Below, one piece after another: positions 33,838 through 43,171 of a stretch of 60,406 bases of DNA. Position 1 is the stretch's first letter, and each line of letters starts with the position of its first letter. The notes beneath the pieces are model-generated. The model saw only the letters and a list, made by a program, of their open reading frames with translations, ran no database searches and was not told the DNA's origin. Origin of the DNA: Chthoniobacterales bacterium (GTDB lineage Bacteria; Verrucomicrobiota; Verrucomicrobiia; Chthoniobacterales; JACTMZ01); the NCBI GenBank assembly GCA_014879535.1, contig JACSRX010000029.1:157476-217881 (forward strand). The letters are read 5' to 3'. The position numbers and the translations under genes were made by a program.

Positions 33838-33931
33838 GCAATAAGGACAAGCTGCCGCCCTTGGTCGCGGGAATCGTCCCCCGGCCTGACAAGTGCGAGC
33901 TGATGCGTCCCCGCAAAGTAACTTTTTCCGT

Positions 33932-34492
33932 TCAGCCCGTGGCGCGCCCCGACAAAGGATGAACCTTGCCGGGAACGACCCTCGCTGCTGTCACCTCCAC
34001 TTCCCGCTGTGTTCCCAGCAGGTCGAGCAGGACCGCGACCCTTTCCTTGGCGGGCATGACGCGCGTCACCAAGGCGCGCAGCCCCCGGAATGGGCCGTCC
34101 AGAACCGTGACCTCGTCGCCGGGCACGATCTCGGGAAGAATTTCTATGGTTTCATTGTCGCTGACGAATCTCCTCAGCTCCTCGATGACCGCCTCATCGA
34201 CCACGGCAGGACTCCCGCCGAACGCCACGATTTTCGTCACCCCCATCGAGGAGGCCACAAGACGATAGTGCGACCGGTAGGGAAACTTCCCGAAGATGTA
34301 ACCCGGGAACAAAGCCTCCTCGAACCACTTCTTTCCGTTCACCGTGACCCGTTGGAATCGCAGGACCGGGCTGAACACCTCAAGACCGAGCCGCGTCCGC
34401 AAAAGCTGTCCCGCAAGCTTTTCGTGCTTCGGCTGCGTCTTCAGACAAAACCAAAACGGCACCGTGGATTCGATGATCGCGGCGTCTTCCAT
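33932..34492 (-). CDS. NusG-paralogue transcription antiterminator (UpxY/LoaP/RfaH-like)
   Basis: A 186-residue NusG-family protein. The NGN domain spans about 10-110 (WFCLKTQPKHEKLAGQLL, then EALFPGYIFGKF) and the KOW domain about 130-175 (PGDEVTVLDGPFRGLRALV). Specialised NusG paralogues at the head of polysaccharide operons let RNA polymerase read through long operons. The ATG at 34492 lies 2 bases after the regulator stop, and the glycan genes follow on the same strand. The size and second place in the operon match UpxY proteins of Bacteroides capsule loci. The recruiting signal on DNA is not identified. Confidence 0.88.
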   Translation of the reverse strand: MEDAAIIESTVPFWFCLKTQPKHEKLAGQLLRTRLGLEVFSPVLRFQRVTVNGKKWFEEALFPGYIFGKFPYRSHYRLVASSMGVTKIVAFGGSPAVVDEAVIEELRRFVSDNETIEILPEIVPGDEVTVLDGPFRGLRALVTRVMPAKERVAVLLDLLGTQREVEVTAARVVPGKVHPLSGRATG

Positions 34493-34494
34493 GG

Positions 34495-35010
34495 CTACAG
34501 CTTCAAAAATGTGGAAACCAGCGGCATCAGACGGCGTGCCTTCTTGTGCCACGAATGAAGGCGGTCAACCCTGTCCGCCAAGCCGTCCGGCGCCCCGCTG
34601 CGGGGATCTTCCACCACTTCACGCAAATGACCGAGGCGCTGGTCCGCGTGATCCAGTTTGACCGTCAGGTGATCCCCCAGAAAACCTCGGAGCAGTGAAG
34701 GCAGTTCCACCTCCGCCTCGTAATAGTCCTTCCGGTCTCCGGGATGATGGCTCACCCGCACCGCGCGCGCCCCCCGCAAAACGCGCAGCCCCTGACTTGC
34801 GGATCCCTTGCTGATGCCAAGCCGGGAAACCAAGTCATCCAAGGTATGCTTCCCCCCCGTGGCAAAAAGAAATCCGTAGATCTCACCCACCGAACGCGGC
34901 AGGGACAGGTATTTGCCAAGATGCACGAAGAACTCCAGCACCTCACGTTCCGCCGGACCAAGCGAAGTCGGCACAACCTTGACAGGCACAGCTTGCTTCG
35001 CCGGGGGCAT
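34495..35010 (-). CDS. GbsR/MarR-type transcriptional regulator
   Basis: A 171-residue winged-helix regulator. The DNA-binding domain lies at about 18-105 (EREVLEFFVHLGKYL, then DDLVSRLGISKGSASQGLRVL, the recognition helix, and the wing near HPGDRKDYYEAE). The C-terminal 60 residues are helical and probably a dimer part. GbsR-group proteins repress or activate adjacent operons. It is the first gene of the glycan run, and its start sits 6 bases from a good promoter whose -35 overlaps a palindrome, which suggests it controls itself and perhaps the divergent wzy-like gene. Confidence 0.85.
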   Translation of the reverse strand: MPPAKQAVPVKVVPTSLGPAEREVLEFFVHLGKYLSLPRSVGEIYGFLFATGGKHTLDDLVSRLGISKGSASQGLRVLRGARAVRVSHHPGDRKDYYEAEVELPSLLRGFLGDHLTVKLDHADQRLGHLREVVEDPRSGAPDGLADRVDRLHSWHKKARRLMPLVSTFLKL

Positions 35011-35016
35011 CCCGCA

Positions 35017-35044
35017 ACTGTAGCCCAGACCGCGCGGAATTCAA
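35017..35044 (-). promoter_or_regulatory. candidate promoter of the regulator-antiterminator-glycan operon
   Basis: Leftward TTGAAT (35044-35039) and TACAGT (35022-35017) are separated by 16 bases; the ATG at 35010 follows after 6 bases, so the transcript would be leaderless. It would drive the whole minus-strand locus unless internal promoters exist. Confidence 0.5.
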
Positions 35045-35055
35045 CAAATTGTGAA
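35040..35055. promoter_or_regulatory. candidate operator palindrome
   Basis: TTCAACAAATTGTGAA is an imperfect inverted repeat that overlaps the -35 of the leftward promoter and lies 50 bases upstream of the rightward -35. AT-rich in a GC-rich setting, it is the most likely binding site of the adjacent GbsR-type protein. Confidence 0.4.
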
Positions 35056-35104
35056 CAAACTGAACTCTGAAGCCAAACAGCCCGGAGAAACAGGAGTTGG
35101 CGGA

Positions 35105-35133
35105 TTGCCGAGCGACGGAGTGACAGGTAGCGT
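35105..35133 (+). promoter_or_regulatory. candidate promoter of the wzy-like gene
   Basis: TTGCCG (35105-35110), a 17-base spacer and TAGCGT (35128-35133). The GTG start follows after 9 bases, so a near-leaderless mRNA is expected. Confidence 0.45.
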
Positions 35134-35142
35134 TGATAGCCA

Positions 35143-37518
35143 GTGCATAAGCAGACACCGGCATGGCAACAACGGGAAGACCTCTTCTTGGTTCCTCCCG
35201 GAGGTTGGGTCTTGGCTATCAGCGTGTTGCTGGCGGTGGTCTTGGCGGGCGGTCGTCCCTTGTGGGCCCAGGGGATTGTCACGGCATGCATCGGAGCTCT
35301 GTGGGTTTTCTGGCCCCCCTCCAAAGCCCCGAACCGGGCGGTCCTCGGGGTTCTCGGGCTTCTGGCCGTCGTGCCCCTGACCGTGTATCTGCCGGCGACA
35401 TGGACAGCACCACTGGCGTGGCGGGAGGCGTTGGCAAACACCACGGTGATGACACTTTCGCCGTTCGTCACCCCGCAACCGTGGCTCACGCTGCACAACT
35501 GGCTGTTGTGGCTGACAGGGGTGAGTCTTGCAGGTTGGTGTTCGGCACAAGCATGGGATCACTACAACCGCGACACCCTCGCCCGGCTGATCACCGGGGG
35601 AATCGTCCTGATTGCTGCATTCGCCATTTATGCTACCTCAACCGGGAACAATCCGGATCTTTGGCAGAGCACCAACGGATTCGGACCGTTCGCCAACCGC
35701 AACCAGTGGGGATCGCTTCTGGGTTTGGGGGCGGTGATGTGCGTGGCCCTCATCCACCAGACGCTGCGGCGCAAACGGAAGCGCGCGTTGGTGTTTTGGT
35801 CGGCGTCCTTGGCCATGCTCACGTGGGCCATCATCCAGAACGGTTCGCGCGGCGGCTTCGTGGTCCTGGCAACGGGCGGGTTTGCGTATTGGACGTTCTT
35901 CGGGCTCGCAAACAAGAACTACCGGTATGCGGCGATCGCCCTGTCCTTCCTGCTCATCTCCTTTGCCACCATTTCCGTGAGCGGCGGTCCGATGGTCGAG
36001 CGGTTCATAGGCCTGCGCGAAACCCTCACCGAGAATGCTGATACCGATTTTCGGACGCAATTCTACCGGATGACTCTGAATCTCTCGGCCGACGCCAGGC
36101 TTACCGGTTTCGGATTGGGCAACTTCCCCTACGTCTTTCCATTCTATCTGGACTTCGAGCCCATGATGGATCGCCGTCCGATCCATCCCGAGAGCAGTTG
36201 GTTGTGGCTGCTGGCGGAAGGCGGCTGGCTTTCCGTGCTGACCGTGTTTGGTGCCGTTTCCTTGCTGATCTACCTCGCCTACACGGCACGCAAGTCGCGG
36301 GCCGCCACCATGCGATCTGCCGCCATGGCCGTTGCCGTGGTCATGGTCGTCAATGCATTCTTCGAGGTCAGCGGCCACCGCATCGGAACCCTCTTCCCCG
36401 GCATCGCTCTCGCGGCCTTGGCCCTCCCACCAGCCACGGCCGTGATCCATCCGGACGTCCTGCGTCACATTCTCCGTCTGCCAGGGATTCTGCTTGCCGT
36501 GATCGGCTTGATCTGGACGGGAACTGCGGCCGGATGGCTGATGGTCCCGGCCATCCAAGGCACATACGTCATCCAGGAAAAGGCCGGCTCCGCCCATGAG
36601 AAGGGAGATCCCGGAGCGGCGGCGGATTTCCTGGCGCAGGCGGAAAAACTGGAACCTCTCAACTGGGATTTCCGCTGGGCCCGGGCCACATACCTCATCG
36701 AAGCAGGCAACCCAAGTGCCGCTTGGGATGAATTTCGCACAGCCCAAGCCATCCTGCCCTACATGGTCTGGGTGCTCGAGAGGGAAGGCTACGTTTGGGC
36801 TCCATTCAATCCCAGCCGGGCCGCCTATGCATGGAATCAGGCCCTGCGACGTGCGCCCCCCTCCCGCCGCGCAGGCATGTATGCCAGCTACCTCAATGCC
36901 GCCAAGGGCAACCCCCTCCTCAAAGTCGCGCTGCTCAACCTCTACCCCGATGACCCGGAAATTGAGTTTGCCCGGCTCCGCGCACAGCAGACCGGCGATC
37001 CCCTCCCCCGCCTGCCTCGGCTGCTTGCCATAACGGAAAACCTCAACCTGGCCCCTGATCACCTGATCGAACCAGCTCTGCGGTTCCTCCTCAACTACTC
37101 GCAGGTCGGACTCCTTGACAGCCTGACCGAAAGCAATCCGCGCCTGAAACGTCTCGGCTGGCGGGTGCTGGCCGACCGTGCGGCAAATGCAGAACGATTG
37201 GATGAAGCACTTGATCTGCAATTCGAATATGGCCCCCGCCCCGTCCTCCCAGCCCCGATCAGCCGCAGCGACCTCCGCACAATCGAGAGGGCGGCAGCCT
37301 TGGCCCCGCTGGATATCGCCACCGCCATCGCCTACTATCAGGCTCTGGAGTCAGCCCGCCGCAAGGATGATGCCTTCTGGCAACTCCGGCGAATCATGGA
37401 ATCACCCGAGGCGCCGGCCTACATCTGGTATCTCGCCGCCAAAGCCGCCCACAGCCGGGGCGACTACCCGGAGGCGTGGCAGTTCCTGAAAACCTACGAA
37501 GAAAAATCAAAGAAATGA
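35143..37518 (+). CDS. O-antigen polymerase/ligase-like (Wzy_C) membrane protein with TPR-like C-terminus
   Basis: A 791-residue protein. Residues about 20-470 hold some 11-12 hydrophobic helices. The conserved periplasmic loop between two late helices with FANRNQWGSLLGLG (about 190), NGSRGG (about 235), the GFGLGNFP segment and HPESSWLWLLAEGG (about 345) is typical of the Wzy_C/WaaL superfamily, which joins or transfers lipid-linked polysaccharide. The C-terminal 300 residues are soluble with TPR-like helical repeats (AAWDEFRTAQAILP and others). GTG start at 35143. It lies divergent to the glycan operon and overlaps the next TPR gene by 4 bases. Polymerase or ligase cannot be decided from sequence. 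Confidence 0.82.
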   Translation: MHKQTPAWQQREDLFLVPPGGWVLAISVLLAVVLAGGRPLWAQGIVTACIGALWVFWPPSKAPNRAVLGVLGLLAVVPLTVYLPATWTAPLAWREALANTTVMTLSPFVTPQPWLTLHNWLLWLTGVSLAGWCSAQAWDHYNRDTLARLITGGIVLIAAFAIYATSTGNNPDLWQSTNGFGPFANRNQWGSLLGLGAVMCVALIHQTLRRKRKRALVFWSASLAMLTWAIIQNGSRGGFVVLATGGFAYWTFFGLANKNYRYAAIALSFLLISFATISVSGGPMVERFIGLRETLTENADTDFRTQFYRMTLNLSADARLTGFGLGNFPYVFPFYLDFEPMMDRRPIHPESSWLWLLAEGGWLSVLTVFGAVSLLIYLAYTARKSRAATMRSAAMAVAVVMVVNAFFEVSGHRIGTLFPGIALAALALPPATAVIHPDVLRHILRLPGILLAVIGLIWTGTAAGWLMVPAIQGTYVIQEKAGSAHEKGDPGAAADFLAQAEKLEPLNWDFRWARATYLIEAGNPSAAWDEFRTAQAILPYMVWVLEREGYVWAPFNPSRAAYAWNQALRRAPPSRRAGMYASYLNAAKGNPLLKVALLNLYPDDPEIEFARLRAQQTGDPLPRLPRLLAITENLNLAPDHLIEPALRFLLNYSQVGLLDSLTESNPRLKRLGWRVLADRAANAERLDEALDLQFEYGPRPVLPAPISRSDLRTIERAAALAPLDIATAIAYYQALESARRKDDAFWQLRRIMESPEAPAYIWYLAAKAAHSRGDYPEAWQFLKTYEEKSKK

Positions 37519-39239
37519 GGAAGCACCCAGCCGATGACGATGAGTTGAGCGCCGAGGAAATCCGCCAGATGCGCCGACAGCGCCTCAAACGGCGCCTTCT
37601 GGTCATCGGCATCGCGGCTCTGGTCATCATCGCTGTCGGCTCCTTTTTTGGATTTCCGCGCATCACGGAATTGCGCGCCCGTCAATTCGCCACCAACGCA
37701 AGCACCCTTCTCGCGGAGGGCAACCTGCAGGAGGCGCTCAACAACGCCTCCTCTGCCATGCAAATGCGCCCCGACTTGCCGGCTGTGCAGCGTTCCTACG
37801 CGGCCGTGCTTCTGGCGGCCGGCGTCCCGGAGGCCATTCCTGTCCTGCAGGATCTGCTGGCAAGCGGCCACGCAATGAACCAGGACCGCCTGCAGCTTGC
37901 GGAAGCCTCCCTGCGTTTCGGCGATCTCGTGCTTGCCGAAAACACGGCGCTCAACCTGATCCAGCACGGAAGCGATGTTCCCGACGCACTCTTCATCCTT
38001 GCACGCGTCCGCCTGGCCCAACAACGGGTGCAAAGTGCGGCGCAAACCCTCCAAGAATGTCTCGAGGCCGGCGGCGATGCCCAGGCCGCCATCCTGCTTG
38101 CGCGCATTCATCTCGCCGAAAACACCCCCGAATCGATCCTTGCAGCCATCAATCTTCTCCGCCCCATCACCAGCCGGACCGATCAGGACGGCCTGGATGC
38201 CCTGCTCGCGCTGATTTCTTCACCGGCCTTGGAATCGCCCGAGGGCCGCGGCTGGATCAAGGCCCTGCTCGCACACCCCAAGGTGACCGGCGATCAGAAA
38301 CTCCTCGCGGCGACCGCGGAGATCCATCTCGACCCCGGATCATACATCGCGGTCTCCCGCCGCATGATCGAGGAATTCCGCACCGGCTCCCCCGAGCAGC
38401 GCGCCCAACTCGCCCGGTGGCTCAACCAAAATCGGGAGCATCAAACCGTGCTCGACATCATCGGCCCGTCGGAAGCGGCCAGCCGGAGCGACCTCTTCCT
38501 CATACGACTCGACGCGCTGGCAGGACTTGGGGAGTGGCAGCAGATCTCCGGGTTGCTCCAAGCCGACGGACTCCCGCTGCAAACCCCCATCGTCCAACTC
38601 TACCGCGGCCGCGCCGCCCGCGAAACCGGCAGGCCCTCGGCAGCCGCAACCTTCTATCAGCGCGCCTTGATAGAGGCCTCCAACCAACCGGACCTGCTGG
38701 GCTATGTGATCGGCTATCTCGGCCGCATCGGCGAGGACCAGGTGCTCGAACAGGAACTCACCCGGCTGACCGACAACCCCGCCACCGCGCGCCAAGCCTT
38801 CCAGTCGCTCGTTCCCATCGTGCAAAAGCGGCAGGACGCCGGACAGCTTTATGATCTTTACGAGAACATGATCAAGCGCCTCCCGGCCGACCCGGTGGTG
38901 CAGAATGACTTCCGGTATTTTGCAGCCCTGACCGGAAAATCTCCGGACATCGAAGGCGCCCGAACACTTGTCAATTCCGACCCCAAGATGCTCGCTTACC
39001 GCATCACGCTCGCCCTCGGCCTTCTCAAAGTCGGTCAACCCGGTGAAGCCTTGGACGTGTTCGACGGAGTCACCCTTGACCCCGCCCAGATCCAGCCCTA
39101 CCAGCGCGCGGTGCTCGCCGCGGTGCTCGGGGCCAACCAGCGCGAAAAGGAGGCCCGTGAATTGGCCCTCGGAGTTCCTGACAACGCGGTGACAGACGCG
39201 GAATTCAAATTGATCGCGCCTTGGCGCAAGGGAAACTAA
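37515..39239 (+). CDS. membrane-anchored TPR-repeat protein
   Basis: A 574-residue protein with a charged N-terminus, a single membrane helix (about 28-45, LVIGIAALVIIAVGSFFGF) and a long series of TPR-like helices over the rest (for instance LLAEGNLQEALNNASSAMQM, and LARVRLAQQRVQSAAQTL). No catalytic motif is seen. The ATG overlaps the wzy-like stop as ATGA. A start 39 bases upstream is also possible. It probably works as a scaffold for the polymerase/ligase. Its stop overlaps the convergent hsp33 stop by 4 bases. Confidence 0.78.
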   Translation: MRKHPADDDELSAEEIRQMRRQRLKRRLLVIGIAALVIIAVGSFFGFPRITELRARQFATNASTLLAEGNLQEALNNASSAMQMRPDLPAVQRSYAAVLLAAGVPEAIPVLQDLLASGHAMNQDRLQLAEASLRFGDLVLAENTALNLIQHGSDVPDALFILARVRLAQQRVQSAAQTLQECLEAGGDAQAAILLARIHLAENTPESILAAINLLRPITSRTDQDGLDALLALISSPALESPEGRGWIKALLAHPKVTGDQKLLAATAEIHLDPGSYIAVSRRMIEEFRTGSPEQRAQLARWLNQNREHQTVLDIIGPSEAASRSDLFLIRLDALAGLGEWQQISGLLQADGLPLQTPIVQLYRGRAARETGRPSAAATFYQRALIEASNQPDLLGYVIGYLGRIGEDQVLEQELTRLTDNPATARQAFQSLVPIVQKRQDAGQLYDLYENMIKRLPADPVVQNDFRYFAALTGKSPDIEGARTLVNSDPKMLAYRITLALGLLKVGQPGEALDVFDGVTLDPAQIQPYQRAVLAAVLGANQREKEARELALGVPDNAVTDAEFKLIAPWRKGN

Positions 39240-40011
39240 GCTGCCTGGGTGAAATCCGCCCGGGTGAGTGTGTGCTTTCGCCCGCAACGCGGACAGATCA
39301 CCCTCATGCGCCCCTCCGTCCCCATCATGGTGTCGAGGTCCTCCCGCAACGCCGCACCGATCGCCTCCGCTATCCTCCTTGGAGTGCACCCGCACTCGAA
39401 ACGGAAATGACGGATCTCCAACGGAGGCCTCGAAACATCCCCGATCATCGCACGGATCTCGTCGGTCTCAACGGACTCGAGCCACGGCAGATCGCAATCC
39501 GGTTGGGCTGAGAGCAGGGCGAAGTCATCCCCGCCCAGATCAAAATAGCGGGCCGGTCGCTGCTCGCTCCGCCGGTAATACGCCTCTGCCGCGGACAGGA
39601 CATCGGCGCCGGAGAACTCGACCGAACTCCTGCGCCGCGCGCCCCTCTCCCCGACCGTCTCCGCGTGAAGCACATTGCCGCCAACCGAGCGAACATCACG
39701 ATCGAACGCCTGCCCCGTGACCCTGCCCGTCTGGCCCTCCGCCACCGCGAAAAGATTCACTCCCTCCTCCTCCAGATGCAGCGTCCACGCACAGGTGAAC
39801 GCACGGGGCCCCGAGGCCACATGCAGGCTCAACGCAACAATGAGCAGCTTGAGCTTTTCGTCCACCCCGTCGGCCAGCACGATGCCGTTCTGGCCGAAAT
39901 GCAGATAGAATTCCATCAGCATCGGGCCGAAATCGGCCGAACAAAGCAGCGCGTTGCGTCCGCGCACGAAGCGCGACGCGACGGCCGTCAGGCTGTCATC
40001 GGCTGCCGCCT

Positions 40012-40015
<4 letters not shown>
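39236..40015 (-). CDS. hslO: Hsp33 family redox-regulated chaperone
   Basis: A 259-residue chaperone that becomes active when oxidants release its zinc. The C-terminal zinc centre is complete: FECGCTPRR (CxC) followed by ICPRCGRKHTL (CxxC). The N-terminal substrate-binding domain starts at about residue 12 (VASRFVRGRNALL). The ATG at 40015 overlaps the DUF2062 stop by 4 bases; a long open stretch upstream covers that gene in another frame and is not coding. It is slightly shorter than E. coli Hsp33. Confidence 0.92.
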
Positions 40016-40994
<979 letters not shown>

Positions 40995-41025
40995 CACTTC
41001 CTCCACCCGGCAGCAACGCTTCTAA

Positions 41026-41862
41026 GTGGATATCATCCAAGCCCTGATTCTCGGCTTGGTCGAGGGATTGACCGAATACCTTCCGGTCAGTTCCACCGGG
41101 CACCTGCTTCTCGCCCAGCGCTTGATGGGCATCGAGTCCAGCGAAGTCTCGGACGCCTTCGCCATCAGCATCCAGGTCGGCGCCATCCTCGCCGTCCTCG
41201 GCCTCTACCGCGAACGGGTCGGCCAGATGATCCTCGGCATCGCAGGCCGGAGCCCGGATGGAAAACGCCTGGCCTTCAACCTCGTTGCCGCATTCATTCC
41301 CGCAGCCGTCCTCGGGTTGCTCCTCGAGAAGGTGATCAAAAAATACCTCTTCGGCGGCGAAACCTGGGGCCTCTGGCCGGTCGTGGCCGCATGGTTCGCC
41401 GGCGGTCTGGCCATCTTGGTCGTGTCCGCCGTGCGCCGCCGCCGCGGCTTCACCCCGGGCACCGGCCTCGGGCTCGACAGCCTGACCCTGAAGATGGCCG
41501 TCATCGTCGGCACCGCGCAATGCCTCGCCATGTGGCCCGGAGTCAGCCGCAGCTTGATCACCATCGTCGGCGGACTGCTCGTCGGCCTGTCCCTTCCTGC
41601 CGCGGTCGAACTCAGCTTCCTTCTCGGTGTGGTCACTTTGGGCGCAGCCACCGCCAAAGACATGCTCGACCACGGTGGCGCCATGCTTGCGACCTACGGA
41701 TGGCCCCCGCTCGCCGTCGGCTTCCTCGCCGCGTGGCTCTCTGCCGTGCTGGCGGTGAAATGGATGGTCGGCTATCTCAAGAGCCACGGCATGGCGATCT
41801 TCGGATGGTATCGCGTTGTCCTTGCCATCGCGGTCACCATGTGGCTTCTCTGGCCGAAGTAA
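41026..41862 (+). CDS. uppP: undecaprenyl-diphosphatase UppP
   Basis: UppP (BacA) dephosphorylates undecaprenyl diphosphate to the lipid carrier used for peptidoglycan and O-antigen. The 278-residue protein has about eight membrane segments, LVEGLTEYLPVSSTGHLLL at the N-terminus and PGVSRSLITIVGG (about 165), both of which form the catalytic site. It starts at GTG (41026), 31 bases after the P-II gene, and its stop is 12 bases from the following unknown gene. The enzyme supports recycling of the carrier used in the glycan locus. Confidence 0.94.
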   Translation: MDIIQALILGLVEGLTEYLPVSSTGHLLLAQRLMGIESSEVSDAFAISIQVGAILAVLGLYRERVGQMILGIAGRSPDGKRLAFNLVAAFIPAAVLGLLLEKVIKKYLFGGETWGLWPVVAAWFAGGLAILVVSAVRRRRGFTPGTGLGLDSLTLKMAVIVGTAQCLAMWPGVSRSLITIVGGLLVGLSLPAAVELSFLLGVVTLGAATAKDMLDHGGAMLATYGWPPLAVGFLAAWLSAVLAVKWMVGYLKSHGMAIFGWYRVVLAIAVTMWLLWPK

Positions 41863-41874
41863 ACCCCGCCAACC

Positions 41875-42306
41875 ATGGACCCCATCTCGCCCGACCTCCA
41901 ATCGGTCGTCCTCTGCGAGGACGTGCGCACCGAAGTCAACGGATCCCAAACCCTCGTCGGCGTGGTCGGTGCCATCCCTGCCCCGCAGGTTCCCATCGGC
42001 TTTTTCAAGCTGTGCCTGTGGACGCGATGGTGCGGCGGCATCGGCCGATTCCACCAGGATTCCCGCTTTCTCGACCCGGATGACGAGACCGTGGCGGAGG
42101 CGAGCATCGACTTCGATCTTCGCGAGATCGAGGGGAGCGCCACCAATGTCCACTTTTTCGGCGGCGTTCAGGTCAAAAAATTCGGCGTCCACCACGTCGA
42201 GATCCGCCTCGACGGCGACATGCGCATGCGCTTTCCGGTTCCGGTGGTGCGCGTGAAGCAACCACCCTCCGGCACGGCTCCCCACAAGCCGCCGGAGGCG
42301 GCCTGA
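41875..42306 (+). CDS. conserved protein of unknown function (DUF6941-like)
   Basis: A 143-residue soluble protein with no signal peptide. It starts LQSVVLCEDVRTE and continues with NGSQTLVGVVGAIPAPQVPIG, a beta-rich pattern similar to the DUF6941 family, for which no function is known. It follows uppP after 12 bases and meets the convergent MBL gene stop directly (42306/42307). Assignment to DUF6941 rests on memory of the pattern and is not certain. Confidence 0.6.
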   Translation: MDPISPDLQSVVLCEDVRTEVNGSQTLVGVVGAIPAPQVPIGFFKLCLWTRWCGGIGRFHQDSRFLDPDDETVAEASIDFDLREIEGSATNVHFFGGVQVKKFGVHHVEIRLDGDMRMRFPVPVVRVKQPPSGTAPHKPPEAA

Positions 42307-43086
42307 TCAGAACCCAACAAGTTCGCCGTCGCGGGCGACTGTCACCGGGGCACCACCCAGCGCCTCACGAGCCGCCTCGCGGAGAAGGTCCTCCTTGCCC
42401 GCCAAATCCCCCGCAAGGTGCACAAGGATCAGCTGTCCGACCGACCGGCCCTTGAGGAACGTGAACAGGTCCTCGGGCGAAAAATGTGACAACTCGCAGA
42501 CAAGGACATCGCACGGCTGCGCCAGCACCACGGCAAGATCTGCGGGGTCCCCGAGATCCGCGGAAAAAACAACCCGGCGGCCGCCACAACGCGCATCAAG
42601 GCCGTAAGCGCGGAAGCGGCCGGTCGCCGACGGATCGATGATCTGCCGCAATTGGTCCAGATGCGTGGTCGGGAATGGCGTCACCTCGACTCCGGGTGCG
42701 ACCTCGCGGGGAACGCCCGCCTTCCATGCACGGAACTCCAGGGGGAATCCCAACAGGGAGGACGGCAAAAGCACCGCATCCAGCCATGCCGGGAGCGGCT
42801 CGATCAGCTCCTCCGGGAGATAAACCGCGAGCGGACGGCTTCGTGGAGCCAGCCACGCCGCCTGCAGCAGCAGGGGCAGCCCCCCCGTGTGGTCGGAGTG
42901 GGCATGCGTGATCAACACGGCGTCGAGATCCGCCGCGGAAATTTGCGCCTCGCACAACCTTTGGCTGCATGGCTCGCCCGCATCGACGAGAACACAGGCC
43001 CCGGGCGTCCGCAACACACAGGAGGAGGAGAACCTTCCGGCAACCGGCCTGCCCGGGCCGGTGCCCAGAAATAACAACGAATTCAC
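42307..43086 (-). CDS. MBL-fold metallo-hydrolase (ribonuclease Z-like), GTG start
   Basis: A 259-residue metallo-beta-lactamase-fold protein. FLGTGPGRPV opens the fold, THAHSDHTGG (about 65, HxHxDH) gives the main metal ligands, FPTTHLDQL, SADLGDP and LVHLAGD the later ones. The fold is closest to RNase Z/arylsulfatase-type proteins, but it lacks the exosite of true RNase Z, and the substrate is not known. The GTG at 43086 is supported by its position directly before the first strand and 7 bases behind a promoter-like TTGCAC-N17-TAAAAG. ATG alternatives would run into the divergent M23 gene's leader. Confidence 0.8.
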   Translation of the reverse strand: MNSLLFLGTGPGRPVAGRFSSSCVLRTPGACVLVDAGEPCSQRLCEAQISAADLDAVLITHAHSDHTGGLPLLLQAAWLAPRSRPLAVYLPEELIEPLPAWLDAVLLPSSLLGFPLEFRAWKAGVPREVAPGVEVTPFPTTHLDQLRQIIDPSATGRFRAYGLDARCGGRRVVFSADLGDPADLAVVLAQPCDVLVCELSHFSPEDLFTFLKGRSVGQLILVHLAGDLAGKEDLLREAAREALGGAPVTVARDGELVGF

Positions 43087-43093
43087 CGGACGA

Positions 43094-43122
43094 CTTTTAG
43101 TCGGCTCCCGAGGACGGTGCAA
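43094..43122 (-). promoter_or_regulatory. candidate promoter of the MBL hydrolase
   Basis: Leftward TTGCAC (43122-43117), 17-base spacer, TAAAAG (43099-43094), then the GTG start 7 bases on. Almost leaderless. Confidence 0.45.
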
Positions 43123-43132
43123 GCCGTGGCGC

Positions 43133-43161
43133 TTGCCCGCCGCCTCCCGCCTCTTTAACCT
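43133..43161 (+). promoter_or_regulatory. candidate promoter of the M23 peptidase gene
   Basis: TTGCCC (43133-43138), 17-base spacer, TAACCT (43156-43161), ATG 10 bases on. Confidence 0.4.
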
Positions 43162-43171
43162 TCTTCCGCCC

